Origin: Pelagimonas varians
Lineage (GTDB): Bacteria > Pseudomonadota > Alphaproteobacteria > Rhodobacterales > Rhodobacteraceae
Length of the DNA stretch: 64,000 nt
NCBI RefSeq assembly: GCF_003208435.1
Contig: NZ_QKMF01000018.1
Location: 44,430-108,429, forward strand
Direction of reading: 5' to 3'
Each line of letters starts with the position of its first letter. Position 1 is the first letter of the stretch. A program made the translations under genes and the position numbers. Positions 1-7,764 of this stretch are shown one piece after another. The notes beneath the pieces are model-generated. The model was not told where the DNA came from. It did not search any database and saw nothing but the letters and a program-made list of their open reading frames with translations.

Positions 1-428
1 GCCGAGGTGCGCTGGACCACGTAAAATGAGGTTGCGATCAAAGCATTGCCGCCAAACGCGAAAATCACCGCACTTGTGTGCAGTGGGCGCAAGCGACCAA
101 AGTTTGCGTAGCCCTCGGCCCATTCAAAGTTGAGCGCCGGAAAGGCAAGTTGGAAGGCGATGAACGTCCCTGCAGCAAAGCCGACAACCCCCCAAAAAGA
201 GGTGGCGATCACGCCGGCGCGGATCACGCCGTCCATGTATTCATTTTGCGGTGCAACGGCAGCCGCGGGTTCGTCGGTGTGGCGCAAGGTCCAGATAAAC
301 AATCCGGCAGAAACTGCCAAAATGAGAATCGCATGAACCTGATATGCCACGTCCCGTGCGTAGCTGGCTGCAATCATCGCAAAGATCGCTACCAGACCAA
401 GCACGATCAGCTTGATATAGTTTAACAT
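1..428 (-). CDS. ccoN: cbb3-type cytochrome c oxidase subunit I, N-terminal part (runs off window edge)
   Basis: Catalytic heme-copper subunit of the high-affinity cbb3 terminal oxidase in the inner membrane, used for respiration at low oxygen. About 142 N-terminal residues are present and the 3' end lies outside the window. Reading from the ATG at 428, there are two short hydrophobic segments (about residues 4-22 and 31-47), then a membrane segment from about residue 70, then [19 protein letters not shown], the conserved CcoN stretch whose His (residue 117 here) is expected to ligate the low-spin heme. It is divergent from the universal stress protein gene, and an FNR-type palindrome at 523-536 sits about 100 nt upstream. 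Family assignment is confident from the motif; the rest of the gene is unseen. Confidence 0.93.
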   Translation of the reverse strand, partial: MLNYIKLIVLGLVAIFAMIAASYARDVAYQVHAILILAVSAGLFIWTLRHTDEPAAAVAPQNEYMDGVIRAGVIATSFWGVVGFAAGTFIAFQLAFPALNFEWAEGYANFGRLRPLHTSAVIFAFGGNALIATSFYVVQRTS

Positions 429-522
429 TTTTCGTCCCTTCGTCTGACCCACGCGATTCGCAATGCCGCGTGAGCGGTTTTTTAGACTGGCCCGTTTCTG
501 CAAGTTTGGGTGCAGGCGGACA

Positions 523-536
523 TTGATCTGTATCAA
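523..536. promoter_or_regulatory. FNR/FnrL box upstream of ccoN
   Basis: TTGAT-CTGT-ATCAA is a perfect match to the FNR consensus TTGAT-N4-ATCAA. It lies between divergent ccoN and the universal stress protein gene. A FnrL-type regulator is encoded about 1.2 kb away. Induction of ccoN by FnrL in low oxygen is known in related bacteria; binding here is inferred. Confidence 0.8.
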
Positions 537-554
537 GAGAACTGCCCAATCGCC

Positions 555-568
555 TTGACGCTCGTCAA
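555..568. promoter_or_regulatory. Second FNR-like box, positioned for the universal stress protein gene
   Basis: TTGAC-GCTC-GTCAA is a symmetric variant of the FNR box. Its centre (561.5) would place a class II start point near 603, and a -10-like TAGGCT is at 591-596, giving a leader of about 22 nt before the ATG at 625. The spacing supports it as an activator site for the plus-strand gene. Not experimentally shown. Confidence 0.6.
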
Positions 569-624
569 GGTGCGACGATCCGCTCCGGTTTAGGCTAGAG
601 TAGAGTTTGGATCAGGGGGAGCCA

Positions 625-1464
625 ATGGCCTTCAAATCAATTTATACAGTTATCACGGATGAAAATCTTGCGCAAAGCACGTTAGAGCGTGCTTCGACGC
701 TGGCAGCTGGGTTTGACGCACATCTTGATGCGGTATGTTTCGGAGTAGACCGGTCACAAACCGGATACTATTACGCCGGTGCCAACGCTATGGTGCTTCA
801 GGAAACTTTGAGCCGCGCCAATAGTGAAGCCGATCATCTGGCGGAAAAAGCCCGGGAGCAGTTGGGAAAAACCGATTGTCGCTGGGCAGTAGAAAGCGGC
901 GTGGCGCAATTGGCCGATATTGGTCGCCATGTGGCCACGCGTGCAAGGTTTTCCGACCTTGTCGTTCTGCCGAAGCCTTACGGCGCGGATCGGGGGGTGG
1001 AGTTGGAGCCCATTTTGGAAGGGGCTTTGTTTGAAGGGCAAGTGCCTGTGTTGGTCGTGCCCGAGAATGTAGAGCCCCCCGCCAAGCCCAAGCGTATTGT
1101 GATTGGCTGGAATGAAAGCGCGGAAGCCCTGCGTGCGGTGCGAGCGGCGATGCCGTTGTTGATCGGAGCAGATGCGGTGCATGTGCTGGTGATTGATCCG
1201 CCGCAGCACGGCCCCAATCGGTCAGATCCGGGCGGAATGCTATCGCAGTTTTTGGCGCGCCACGGTGTGAAAGCTGAAATCGACGTTTTGGCAAAAGCTT
1301 TGCCAAAGGTCGCTGATATCGTGCAGCGTCATGTTAACGATGTGAATGCAGATATGGTTGTGATGGGGGCCTATGGCCATTCGCGGTTCCGCGAAGCGAT
1401 TTTGGGCGGCGCGACCCGCAATATGCTGGAACGTGCTGAAGTGACCACGTTTATGGCGCACTAA
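625..1464 (+). CDS. Universal stress protein, two tandem Usp domains
   Basis: Cytoplasmic stress protein of about 279 residues with two Usp folds in tandem: the first from residue 3 (KSIYTVITDEN), the second from about 155 (KRIVIGWNES). The second domain carries the nucleotide-binding signature GAYGHSRFREAILGG near its end. The start is ATG 625, preceded by AGGGGGA at 614-620; a longer frame beginning with TTG at 607 lacks a ribosome site. The gene is divergent from ccoN and precedes fnrL, a neighbourhood seen in Rhodobacterales, and an FNR-like box lies upstream, so low-oxygen induction is likely. The exact client process is unknown. Confidence 0.9.
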   Translation: MAFKSIYTVITDENLAQSTLERASTLAAGFDAHLDAVCFGVDRSQTGYYYAGANAMVLQETLSRANSEADHLAEKAREQLGKTDCRWAVESGVAQLADIGRHVATRARFSDLVVLPKPYGADRGVELEPILEGALFEGQVPVLVVPENVEPPAKPKRIVIGWNESAEALRAVRAAMPLLIGADAVHVLVIDPPQHGPNRSDPGGMLSQFLARHGVKAEIDVLAKALPKVADIVQRHVNDVNADMVVMGAYGHSRFREAILGGATRNMLERAEVTTFMAH

Positions 1465-1499
1465 GCTGGCCAAATAGCTGGTCTGGTGGGACGTCGCTT

Positions 1500-1523
1500 G
1501 TGCTCCGGGCTTTGCCCGGGCAC
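1500..1523. terminator. Hairpin between converging usp and fnrL
   Basis: GTGC-T-CCGGGC-TTT-GCCCGG-GCAC folds into a strong GC stem with a three-base loop. It lies 36 nt after the usp stop, in the gap between two converging genes. No T-run follows, so it may be a weak terminator or an mRNA 3'-end stabiliser. Confidence 0.45.
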
Positions 1524-1704
1524 GTCGCCCCGCCCACCATCCCATTGCTCCGAACGGTTTGGGGCGGCTCAGAAATGTGTCGCTAGCCTTGTTTGGTCGT
1601 TGTGTTGTACCCATGCGGCTTAACAAAAACCCGGGGAATCTACGAAACGTCTTGGGGCTTCCTGCGAAGGTAACCTGAAATTCAAAGCGGCTCAGGCTAC
1701 GGTT

Positions 1705-2457
1705 TTAGGCAAACACACCGCCGTCTGCATCATCGCCTGCTTCTTCCAGCAGACGATACATGTCAGGAATCGTGACGTGGCGTTTGCCTTCAAGTTCAAT
1801 CACACCATCACGTTTAAGCGCCGATATTTGGCGGCTGACCGTTTCCAATGTCAAACCAAGATAGTCTGCCATCGCCTCTCGGGTGAGGGGCAAATCAAAT
1901 ACAACAGTGTTTTTGAATCCTGTTCCGCCCGAAGTCGCATTGCGTCTGGCAATAATCGACAAAAGGGACGCAATTTTTTCACGCGCAGTTTTGCGGCCAA
2001 GGACGAGCATCCATTCGCGGGCGGCATCCAGTTCGTCCAGTGTCATTTCCAGCAAGCGCTGTGCAATATGTGGCGTCTTGCTCATCAAGTCTTCGAAAGG
2101 GGTTTTGCGGAAGCAGCACATCACCAAATCTGTTGTTGCAACAACGTCGTAGGCCGCAGTGCCGCGCCCGGGCCGACCTACAAAATCTGACGGCAGCAAC
2201 AGGCCAACCATCTGAGTGCGCCCGTCTTCCATGGTTTGTGTCAGCGATGCGATGCCCGAAACGACAGAGCCGACAAAATCCATCCTGTCCCCAGACCAAA
2301 TAACAGTCTGACCGGCTTCAAATTTGCGATAGTACTTAATCTCTTCGAGGCGCTCCAACTCATTGCCGTCACATCTTGCACAGACGGCACGGTGCTTGAT
2401 CGGGCAATTTGCACATTCTTGCGATACTGCAAGGCTACGGTCGTTCAACATTTGCAT
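1705..2457 (-). CDS. fnrL: FnrL, oxygen-sensing Crp/Fnr-family transcription regulator
   Basis: Cytoplasmic [4Fe-4S] oxygen sensor that activates or represses genes when oxygen is low. Counting from ATG 2457 (250 aa), cysteines occur at 15, 18, 26 and 29 and as a CC pair at 114-115, which gives the N-terminal group plus central Cys used by FNR for its cluster. The C-terminal helix-turn-helix (about 192-221) has ETVSR, whose E, S and R are the residues that read TTGAT-N4-ATCAA half sites. A GTG directly before the ATG is an alternative start; neither has a good ribosome site. The FNR box at 2467-2480 is only about 10-23 bp upstream of the start, which suggests autorepression. Confidence 0.95.
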   Translation of the reverse strand: MQMLNDRSLAVSQECANCPIKHRAVCARCDGNELERLEEIKYYRKFEAGQTVIWSGDRMDFVGSVVSGIASLTQTMEDGRTQMVGLLLPSDFVGRPGRGTAAYDVVATTDLVMCCFRKTPFEDLMSKTPHIAQRLLEMTLDELDAAREWMLVLGRKTAREKIASLLSIIARRNATSGGTGFKNTVVFDLPLTREAMADYLGLTLETVSRQISALKRDGVIELEGKRHVTIPDMYRLLEEAGDDADGGVFA

Positions 2458-2466
2458 CACCGCGTA

Positions 2467-2480
2467 TTGATCTGGGTCAA
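2467..2480. promoter_or_regulatory. FNR box between divergent fnrL and hemN
   Basis: TTGAT-CTGG-GTCAA matches the FNR consensus with one arm variant. The centre (2473.5) is about 42 bp before the hemN ATG at 2516, the classic activator distance to a start point at or next to that ATG. For fnrL the site overlaps the leader, so binding there would block rather than activate. Control of both genes is inferred from position. Confidence 0.75.
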
Positions 2481-2515
2481 AGTACTGCTTTCTTAACGTC
2501 TCTAACTCTACCTAA

Positions 2516-3871
2516 ATGGTGGATAGAACACAACTCGCACGGCTGGGCCTTTTCGACGCGAAAGTCCCAAGATATACCTCATATCCGACGGCACCACATT
2601 TTGCTGGTGGCGTAGGGCCGGACCGCTTCGTGGAATGGATCGAATCTATTCCAGAGTATGGCAACATATCTCTTTACTTGCATGTACCCTTTTGCCGCAG
2701 GCTGTGTTGGTTTTGTGCCTGCCGTACGCAGGGCACGGCAACGCTGTCCCCGGTCGAGGCCTATGTGGGAACTTTGCTGCAAGAATTAGCAATGCTGCGC
2801 AAGCATTTACCCAAAGGGGTAAAGCTGTCTCGCTTGCACTGGGGGGGGGGCACACCGACGCTTTTGACTCCTGACATGATGACGCGTTTGATTGCCGGAA
2901 TTCGCGAAACAGCGGACTTTGCCGATAATGCCGAGTTCTCTGTTGAAATTGACCCGAATGAAATTGACGCAGATCGACTCAAGGCGCTGGCCGCAGGCGG
3001 AATGAATCGTGCTTCCATCGGAGTTCAGGATTTCGACGAGCAAATCCAAGAAACCATCGGACGTCCTCAAAGCTATGATTTGACCAAGCAAGCGGTCGAA
3101 ATGATCCGCGAAACCGGCGTGACCAGCCTGAATGCGGATATTTTGTTCGGCCTGCCACATCAAACCAATGCAAAAATCACTGAAACAGTTCAAAAATTGC
3201 TCAGCTTTACGCCAGACCGCGTTGCGCTTTACGGCTATGCCCACGTGCCCTGGATGGCGAAACGCCAACAGCTGATCCCATCAGAAGCGCTGCCAGCACC
3301 GGATGAGCGGCTTGCTCTGTTTGAAACTGCGCGAAAACTGTTCATGTGGGACGGGTATGATGAAATCGGCATCGACCATTTTGCGATCAAATCCGACGGG
3401 CTTTCGGTGGCACAAAAAACCGGCCATCTGCGCCGAAACTTCCAAGGCTATACCGACGATACTGCAGATGTGCTTATCGGCCTTGGCGCATCGTCGATTT
3501 CCAAATTCCCACAAGGGTTTGCTCAAAATGCGTCAGCGACGTCAGAGCATACAGGCAAGATTCGCGATGGCGTGTTCTCAACGGCCCGCGGTCATGCCTT
3601 TAGCCAAGATGACATGTTGCGCAGTCGCTTGATCGAGGCGATCATGTGCGACTTCCGTATTGAAGCGGCTGAAATCATCAACACGTTCGACATATCGCGC
3701 GCGGCACTATTCGACATGTTGAATGCGGCTAACTCCCAGTTCGAAGGGATTTTGGAAGTTACAGAAGACGGGTTGTTTGTACCGCAAAATGCGCGGGTTC
3801 TGACCCGCCTCATTGCGCGGTCCTTTGATGCTTACGACTTGTCAAAGGCTGGACACAGCTCAGCAATTTGA
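2516..3871 (+). CDS. hemN: Oxygen-independent coproporphyrinogen III oxidase (radical SAM)
   Basis: Converts coproporphyrinogen III to protoporphyrinogen IX without oxygen, in the cytoplasm, for heme synthesis under low oxygen. The 451-residue protein starts with the conserved PRYTSYPT stretch, then Y54 and HVPFCRRLCWFCAC, giving the radical SAM cluster motif CX3CX2C (C60, C64, C67) and the extra Cys (C69) found in true HemN rather than in HemW. A GGGTP SAM-binding motif follows. The start is fixed by the short N-terminus before PRYTSYPT. I see no Shine-Dalgarno sequence; with the FNR box at 2467-2480 this suggests a very short or absent leader. Divergent from fnrL. Confidence 0.95.
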   Translation: MVDRTQLARLGLFDAKVPRYTSYPTAPHFAGGVGPDRFVEWIESIPEYGNISLYLHVPFCRRLCWFCACRTQGTATLSPVEAYVGTLLQELAMLRKHLPKGVKLSRLHWGGGTPTLLTPDMMTRLIAGIRETADFADNAEFSVEIDPNEIDADRLKALAAGGMNRASIGVQDFDEQIQETIGRPQSYDLTKQAVEMIRETGVTSLNADILFGLPHQTNAKITETVQKLLSFTPDRVALYGYAHVPWMAKRQQLIPSEALPAPDERLALFETARKLFMWDGYDEIGIDHFAIKSDGLSVAQKTGHLRRNFQGYTDDTADVLIGLGASSISKFPQGFAQNASATSEHTGKIRDGVFSTARGHAFSQDDMLRSRLIEAIMCDFRIEAAEIINTFDISRAALFDMLNAANSQFEGILEVTEDGLFVPQNARVLTRLIARSFDAYDLSKAGHSSAI

Positions 3872-3895
3872 GCAGTCAAACCGTGTGAATATTTC

Positions 3896-3929
3896 TGAAA
3901 GAGCGCAGCCCGTTGGTCGCGCTCTTTCA
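3896..3929. terminator. Bidirectional hairpin between converging hemN and yejF
   Basis: TGAAAGAGCGC (3896-3906) and GCGCTCTTTCA (3919-3929) form a perfect 11-bp stem with a 12-nt loop. It lies in the 90-bp gap between the two converging stops. No long T-run, but the A/T-rich stem base could serve either strand. Confidence 0.65.
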
Positions 3930-3959
3930 CGTTAGAAGGGAATCAAACCCTTCGTTAGC

Positions 3960-5549
3960 CTATACTGCCAGATCAAATGCCGCGCTTAACAAGGCGCGGG
4001 TGTATTCGGTTTCAGGGTTTTCAAAGATATCCTTGGCGGTGCCGATTTCGACCACATCCCCCTGTTTCATAACCATAACTTTATGGCTCATGGCTCGGAC
4101 AACTTTCAGATCATGACTAATGAACAAATAAGCCAAATCATGTTTGCGTTGCAGGTCGCGCAGTAGGTCGACGATTTGAACCTGAACAGTCATGTCCAAA
4201 GCAGAGGTTGGTTCGTCCAACACCACGAGTTTTGGCCGCAATACCATTGCCCGTGCGATTGCAATACGTTGGCGTTGCCCGCCCGAAAACTCATGCGGAT
4301 AGCGGTGCATACTTGCGGGATCTAGGCCAACTTCTTCCATCACTTCGATCACCAAATCGCGGTTGGACCGCCCATCCGGACTCCCGTGAACAGTCAAGCC
4401 CTCAGCGATGATCTGCTCGCAAGTCATTCGGGGAGACAGTGATCCAAAGGGGTCTTGAAAAACGATTTGTATTTCAGACCGCAACCGGCGCAATTCGTTA
4501 ACGGACCACTTTCGGACATCTTCACCGCGATAGGTAATCCCACCTTCGGAGGCGATGAGGCGCATAATCGCCAAGGCCAGTGTGGTTTTCCCAGAACCGG
4601 ATTCGCCTACAATTCCAACGGTTTCACCTGCGCGAACCGAGATGCTGGCATCGTTGACCGCTTTGACATAGCCATGCGTGCGCTTGAACAGGCCTTTGTA
4701 AATCGGGAACCAGATTTTGAGGTTCTCGGTCCGGGCGATTTCAACCGCATCTTCGGCAACGGGCTCCGGACTTCCGGTGCTTTCAGCCGACAAAAGCATT
4801 TGGGTGTAGGGGTGCCTGGGGTTCTCAAAAATCTCAGCTGTAGGTCCGTGTTCGACGATTTCGCCATCTTTCATCACGCAGACCCGATCTGCGATTTTTC
4901 GCACGATTCCAAGATCATGGGTGATGAACAACAGGCTCATGTCTTCGGATTTCTTCAGATCGGCCAGCAAATCCAGAATTTGGGCCTGAATGGTGACATC
5001 CAATGCGGTTGTAGGCTCATCTGCGATCAATAGATCGGGTTTGTTCGCCAGTGCCATGGCAATCATCACCCGTTGCCTTTGACCGCCGGACAATTCATGG
5101 GGGTAAGAGTTAAGCCGCGTTTCCGCATCGCGAATACCGACCTTTTTGAGCAATTCCAAAATCCGGACGCGGACATCTGTTCCCACCAGTCCTTGATGCA
5201 ATTCAATGCTTTCGGCCAGCTGCTTTTGCAAAGTGTGCAACGGGTTAAGCGAGGTCATAGGCTCTTGGAAGATAAAGCTGATGTCGTTGCCGCGTACCTT
5301 GTGCAGCAGCTGTTTGTTGGCTCCGATCATCTCTTGACCCTCATACCGAACAGAGCCTTCAGTCGTCGCGGAATCGCCCAAAAGCGAGACTGTCGACAAG
5401 GCCGTGACCGATTTTCCAGAGCCGGACTCCCCCACCAGTGCGACGGTTTCCCCGCGTGCAATGTCAAAGCTTACACCTTTGACGGCCGCGTTCACTTTAC
5501 CGTCCTGACGAAAGTTGACGTGCAGATCTTTGACTTCGAGAATGTTCAT
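3960..5549 (-). CDS. yejF: Oligopeptide ABC transporter, fused double ATPase YejF
   Basis: ATP-hydrolysing subunit that drives uptake of oligopeptides through the YejBE permease at the inner membrane. At 529 aa it contains two complete ABC domains in one chain, as in E. coli YejF: Walker A GESGSGKS at residues 40-47 with signature LSGGQRQRV near 153, and a second GESGSGKT near 320 with SGGQRQRIAIARA later. Each half also has a LADEPT or LDEPT Walker B. Last gene of yejABEF; its ATG overlaps the yejE stop by 4 bp, pointing to translational coupling. Substrates of the E. coli system include microcin C-type peptides; here the substrate is inferred only as peptides. Confidence 0.93.
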   Translation of the reverse strand: MNILEVKDLHVNFRQDGKVNAAVKGVSFDIARGETVALVGESGSGKSVTALSTVSLLGDSATTEGSVRYEGQEMIGANKQLLHKVRGNDISFIFQEPMTSLNPLHTLQKQLAESIELHQGLVGTDVRVRILELLKKVGIRDAETRLNSYPHELSGGQRQRVMIAMALANKPDLLIADEPTTALDVTIQAQILDLLADLKKSEDMSLLFITHDLGIVRKIADRVCVMKDGEIVEHGPTAEIFENPRHPYTQMLLSAESTGSPEPVAEDAVEIARTENLKIWFPIYKGLFKRTHGYVKAVNDASISVRAGETVGIVGESGSGKTTLALAIMRLIASEGGITYRGEDVRKWSVNELRRLRSEIQIVFQDPFGSLSPRMTCEQIIAEGLTVHGSPDGRSNRDLVIEVMEEVGLDPASMHRYPHEFSGGQRQRIAIARAMVLRPKLVVLDEPTSALDMTVQVQIVDLLRDLQRKHDLAYLFISHDLKVVRAMSHKVMVMKQGDVVEIGTAKDIFENPETEYTRALLSAAFDLAV

Positions 5550-6685
5550 GAGAAAGTTTTCCTCGGGTCAAATGCGTCGCGCACACCTTCAAAAATGAAA
5601 ACGAGTAGCGATAGCATCACCGCAAAAACGGTAAATGCGGTGAAGGCAAGCCAAGGTGCTTGCAAGTTCTGTTTGGCTTGCAAAGTCATTTCGCCCAAGG
5701 ACGGGGCGGACGAAGGCAGCCCAAATCCCAAAAAGTCGAGACCAGCCAAAGTGCTGATCGTTCCGGTCACGATAAAGGGCATGAAGGTCAATGTCGCGAC
5801 CATGGCATTGGGCAGCATGTGCCGGAACATAATGGTCCAGTTTGAAACCCCAAGGGCACGGGCGGCACGAACATACTCCAGATTGCGGGCACGCAAGAAT
5901 TCCGCCCGAACCAGACCGACAAGGCCCATCCATCCAAAGAGCACCATCAAAACGACCAAAAGCCAGAAACTTCGCCCTAATATGGCAAATAGGATAATAA
6001 TAACATAGAGTTGCGGTGTCGATGCCCAGATTTCGATGATCCTTTGAAAGATCAAGTCAACCCAGCCGCCAAAATATCCCTGCAAAGCTCCGGCAATCAC
6101 TCCGATAATGGATGAGCTGAGCGTGACAATCAGGGTAAACAGAATGGACAAGCGGAAGCCATAGATCACCCGCGCTACGACGTCCCGTTTGGTGTCATCC
6201 GTCCCAAGCAGGTTCTGCTCGTTCGGGGGGAGGGGGGCCGCACCGGGGCGATCCACAGGCGTGTTGAAGCTGTAGGGGATCGGTGGCCAAATCATCCAGC
6301 CTTGGCTGAATTCGGGGCCAAGTTCGGAGCCTTGACCGGCCTCAATCTGTTCGATCAGACCTTCTGGGTCATCCAGGCAGTCTTCGATGCCGCCGGTTCG
6401 GATCAGGCATTTCACCTCGATGTCTCGGTAGGCGGCTTCGCTTTTGAATTCACCGCCATAGGCCGTTTCAGGATAAAAACTGAAGATCGGCATCCGGTAT
6501 TCACCGCGATAGTTGATCAAGATCGGTTTGTCGTTGGCCAAAAATTCAGCAAACATCGACAGGCCGAAGAGCAAGGAGAACAGCCAAAGCGACCAAAACG
6601 CCCGCCGGTTGCGTTTAAAGTTGCTCCAGCGGCGCTGATTGAGCGGAGACAGTGAAAAGCGCTTGCGTGATTGTTCCATGCTCAC
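5546..6685 (-). CDS. yejE: Oligopeptide ABC transporter permease YejE
   Basis: Inner-membrane permease of the yej peptide importer, 379 aa, DppC-like. An N-terminal anchor helix (about 31-50) is followed by a long periplasmic stretch and then five hydrophobic helices of the binding-protein-dependent transport fold; the cytoplasmic coupling loop reads [22 protein letters not shown], split here by the conserved [10 protein letters not shown] core. It overlaps yejB upstream and yejF downstream by 4 bp each, so the three are translated from one message. Family placement is firm. Confidence 0.92.
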   Translation of the reverse strand: MSMEQSRKRFSLSPLNQRRWSNFKRNRRAFWSLWLFSLLFGLSMFAEFLANDKPILINYRGEYRMPIFSFYPETAYGGEFKSEAAYRDIEVKCLIRTGGIEDCLDDPEGLIEQIEAGQGSELGPEFSQGWMIWPPIPYSFNTPVDRPGAAPLPPNEQNLLGTDDTKRDVVARVIYGFRLSILFTLIVTLSSSIIGVIAGALQGYFGGWVDLIFQRIIEIWASTPQLYVIIILFAILGRSFWLLVVLMVLFGWMGLVGLVRAEFLRARNLEYVRAARALGVSNWTIMFRHMLPNAMVATLTFMPFIVTGTISTLAGLDFLGFGLPSSAPSLGEMTLQAKQNLQAPWLAFTAFTVFAVMLSLLVFIFEGVRDAFDPRKTFS

Positions 6686-7758
6686 CCCTCGCGCTTTTCA
6701 AAATCGATACGCGGATCGACAAAGACGTACATAAGGTCAGACAAAATCCCAATCGCAAGCCCGATGAGCGAGCTGATAAACAAGGTGCCGAAAATCACCG
6801 GATAGTCACGTTCAACCGCCGCTTTGAAGCCAAGCCGACCAAGCCCGTCGAGCGAAAAGATCGTCTCGATAATGATCGAACTTCCGAAGAAGACGCTGAT
6901 AAAGACGCCGGGCAAGCCCGCAATCACAATCAACATCGCGTTGCGGAAAATATGCCCGTAAAGCACCCGGTTTTCGCTGAGCCCCTTGGCGCGTGCGGTG
7001 ATCACATATTGCTTTTTGATCTCATCCAGAAAGCTGTTTTTGGTCAACAAAGTCAGTGTGGCAAAGGCCGCGATCGTGGAGGCCAAAACCGGCAATGTGA
7101 TGTGCCACAGATAGTCTTTTACTTTTCCGAATGCGGATAGATCGTCGTAGTATTCCGATGTCAGACCTCGGAGCGGGAAGATTTGCCAATAGCTGCCGCC
7201 GGCAAACAAAACCAACAGCAAAATCGCAAACAAAAAGCCCGGAATGGCATAGGCGACGATAATCACACCTGAGGTCCAGGTGTCAAAAGAGGTCCCATCC
7301 GCCACGGCTTTGCGAATGCCCAGCGGAATCGAAATCAGATAGGCGATGATCGTTGACCACAACCCCAGTGAAATTGACACTGGCATCTTCTCTAGCACCA
7401 GATCAATCACCGAAATCGATCTGAAATAGCTCTCACCGAAGTCGAGACGCATGTAGTTCCAGAGCATATTCAAAAACCGCTCCAAGGGCGGTTTGTCGAA
7501 ACCGAACTGGCGTTCTAGTTCCTTGATGTATTCTTCGGGCAAACCGCGCCGCCCGACACCATCTTCACCGCCACCAGAGGCGATTTCACCCCCACCGCCA
7601 GCAAAGCCGGAAAAGGCGTCGCCCTCGCCCTCGATCTGGGCGAGGATTTGCTCGACAGGGCCACCGGGTACAAATTGCACCAAGGTGAAGTTGATGATCA
7701 TAATCCCAAGCAGGGTTGGAATGATCAGCAATAAACGTCTGAGAAGATAGGCACCCAT
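6682..7758 (-). CDS. yejB: Oligopeptide ABC transporter permease YejB
   Basis: Inner-membrane permease partner of YejE, 358 aa, DppB-like. The N-terminus [19 protein letters not shown] is the usual first helix of this subfamily. A glycine-rich insert (about residues 45-70, including [14 protein letters not shown]) sits in the first periplasmic loop, a feature common in YejB proteins. Helices 3-6 with the coupling motif [10 protein letters not shown] follow. Starts 6 nt after the yejA stop and overlaps yejE by 4 bp. Confidence 0.92.
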   Translation of the reverse strand: MGAYLLRRLLLIIPTLLGIMIINFTLVQFVPGGPVEQILAQIEGEGDAFSGFAGGGGEIASGGGEDGVGRRGLPEEYIKELERQFGFDKPPLERFLNMLWNYMRLDFGESYFRSISVIDLVLEKMPVSISLGLWSTIIAYLISIPLGIRKAVADGTSFDTWTSGVIIVAYAIPGFLFAILLLVLFAGGSYWQIFPLRGLTSEYYDDLSAFGKVKDYLWHITLPVLASTIAAFATLTLLTKNSFLDEIKKQYVITARAKGLSENRVLYGHIFRNAMLIVIAGLPGVFISVFFGSSIIIETIFSLDGLGRLGFKAAVERDYPVIFGTLFISSLIGLAIGILSDLMYVFVDPRIDFEKREG

Positions 7759-7764
7759 AGCGGA

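Noticed and set aside
607..624. TTG start for the universal stress protein
   Set aside because: No ribosome site before it, while AGGGGGA fits the ATG at 625.
1240..1626. Minus-strand frame opposite the universal stress protein
   Set aside because: Shadow of the real gene with no ribosome site or motif.
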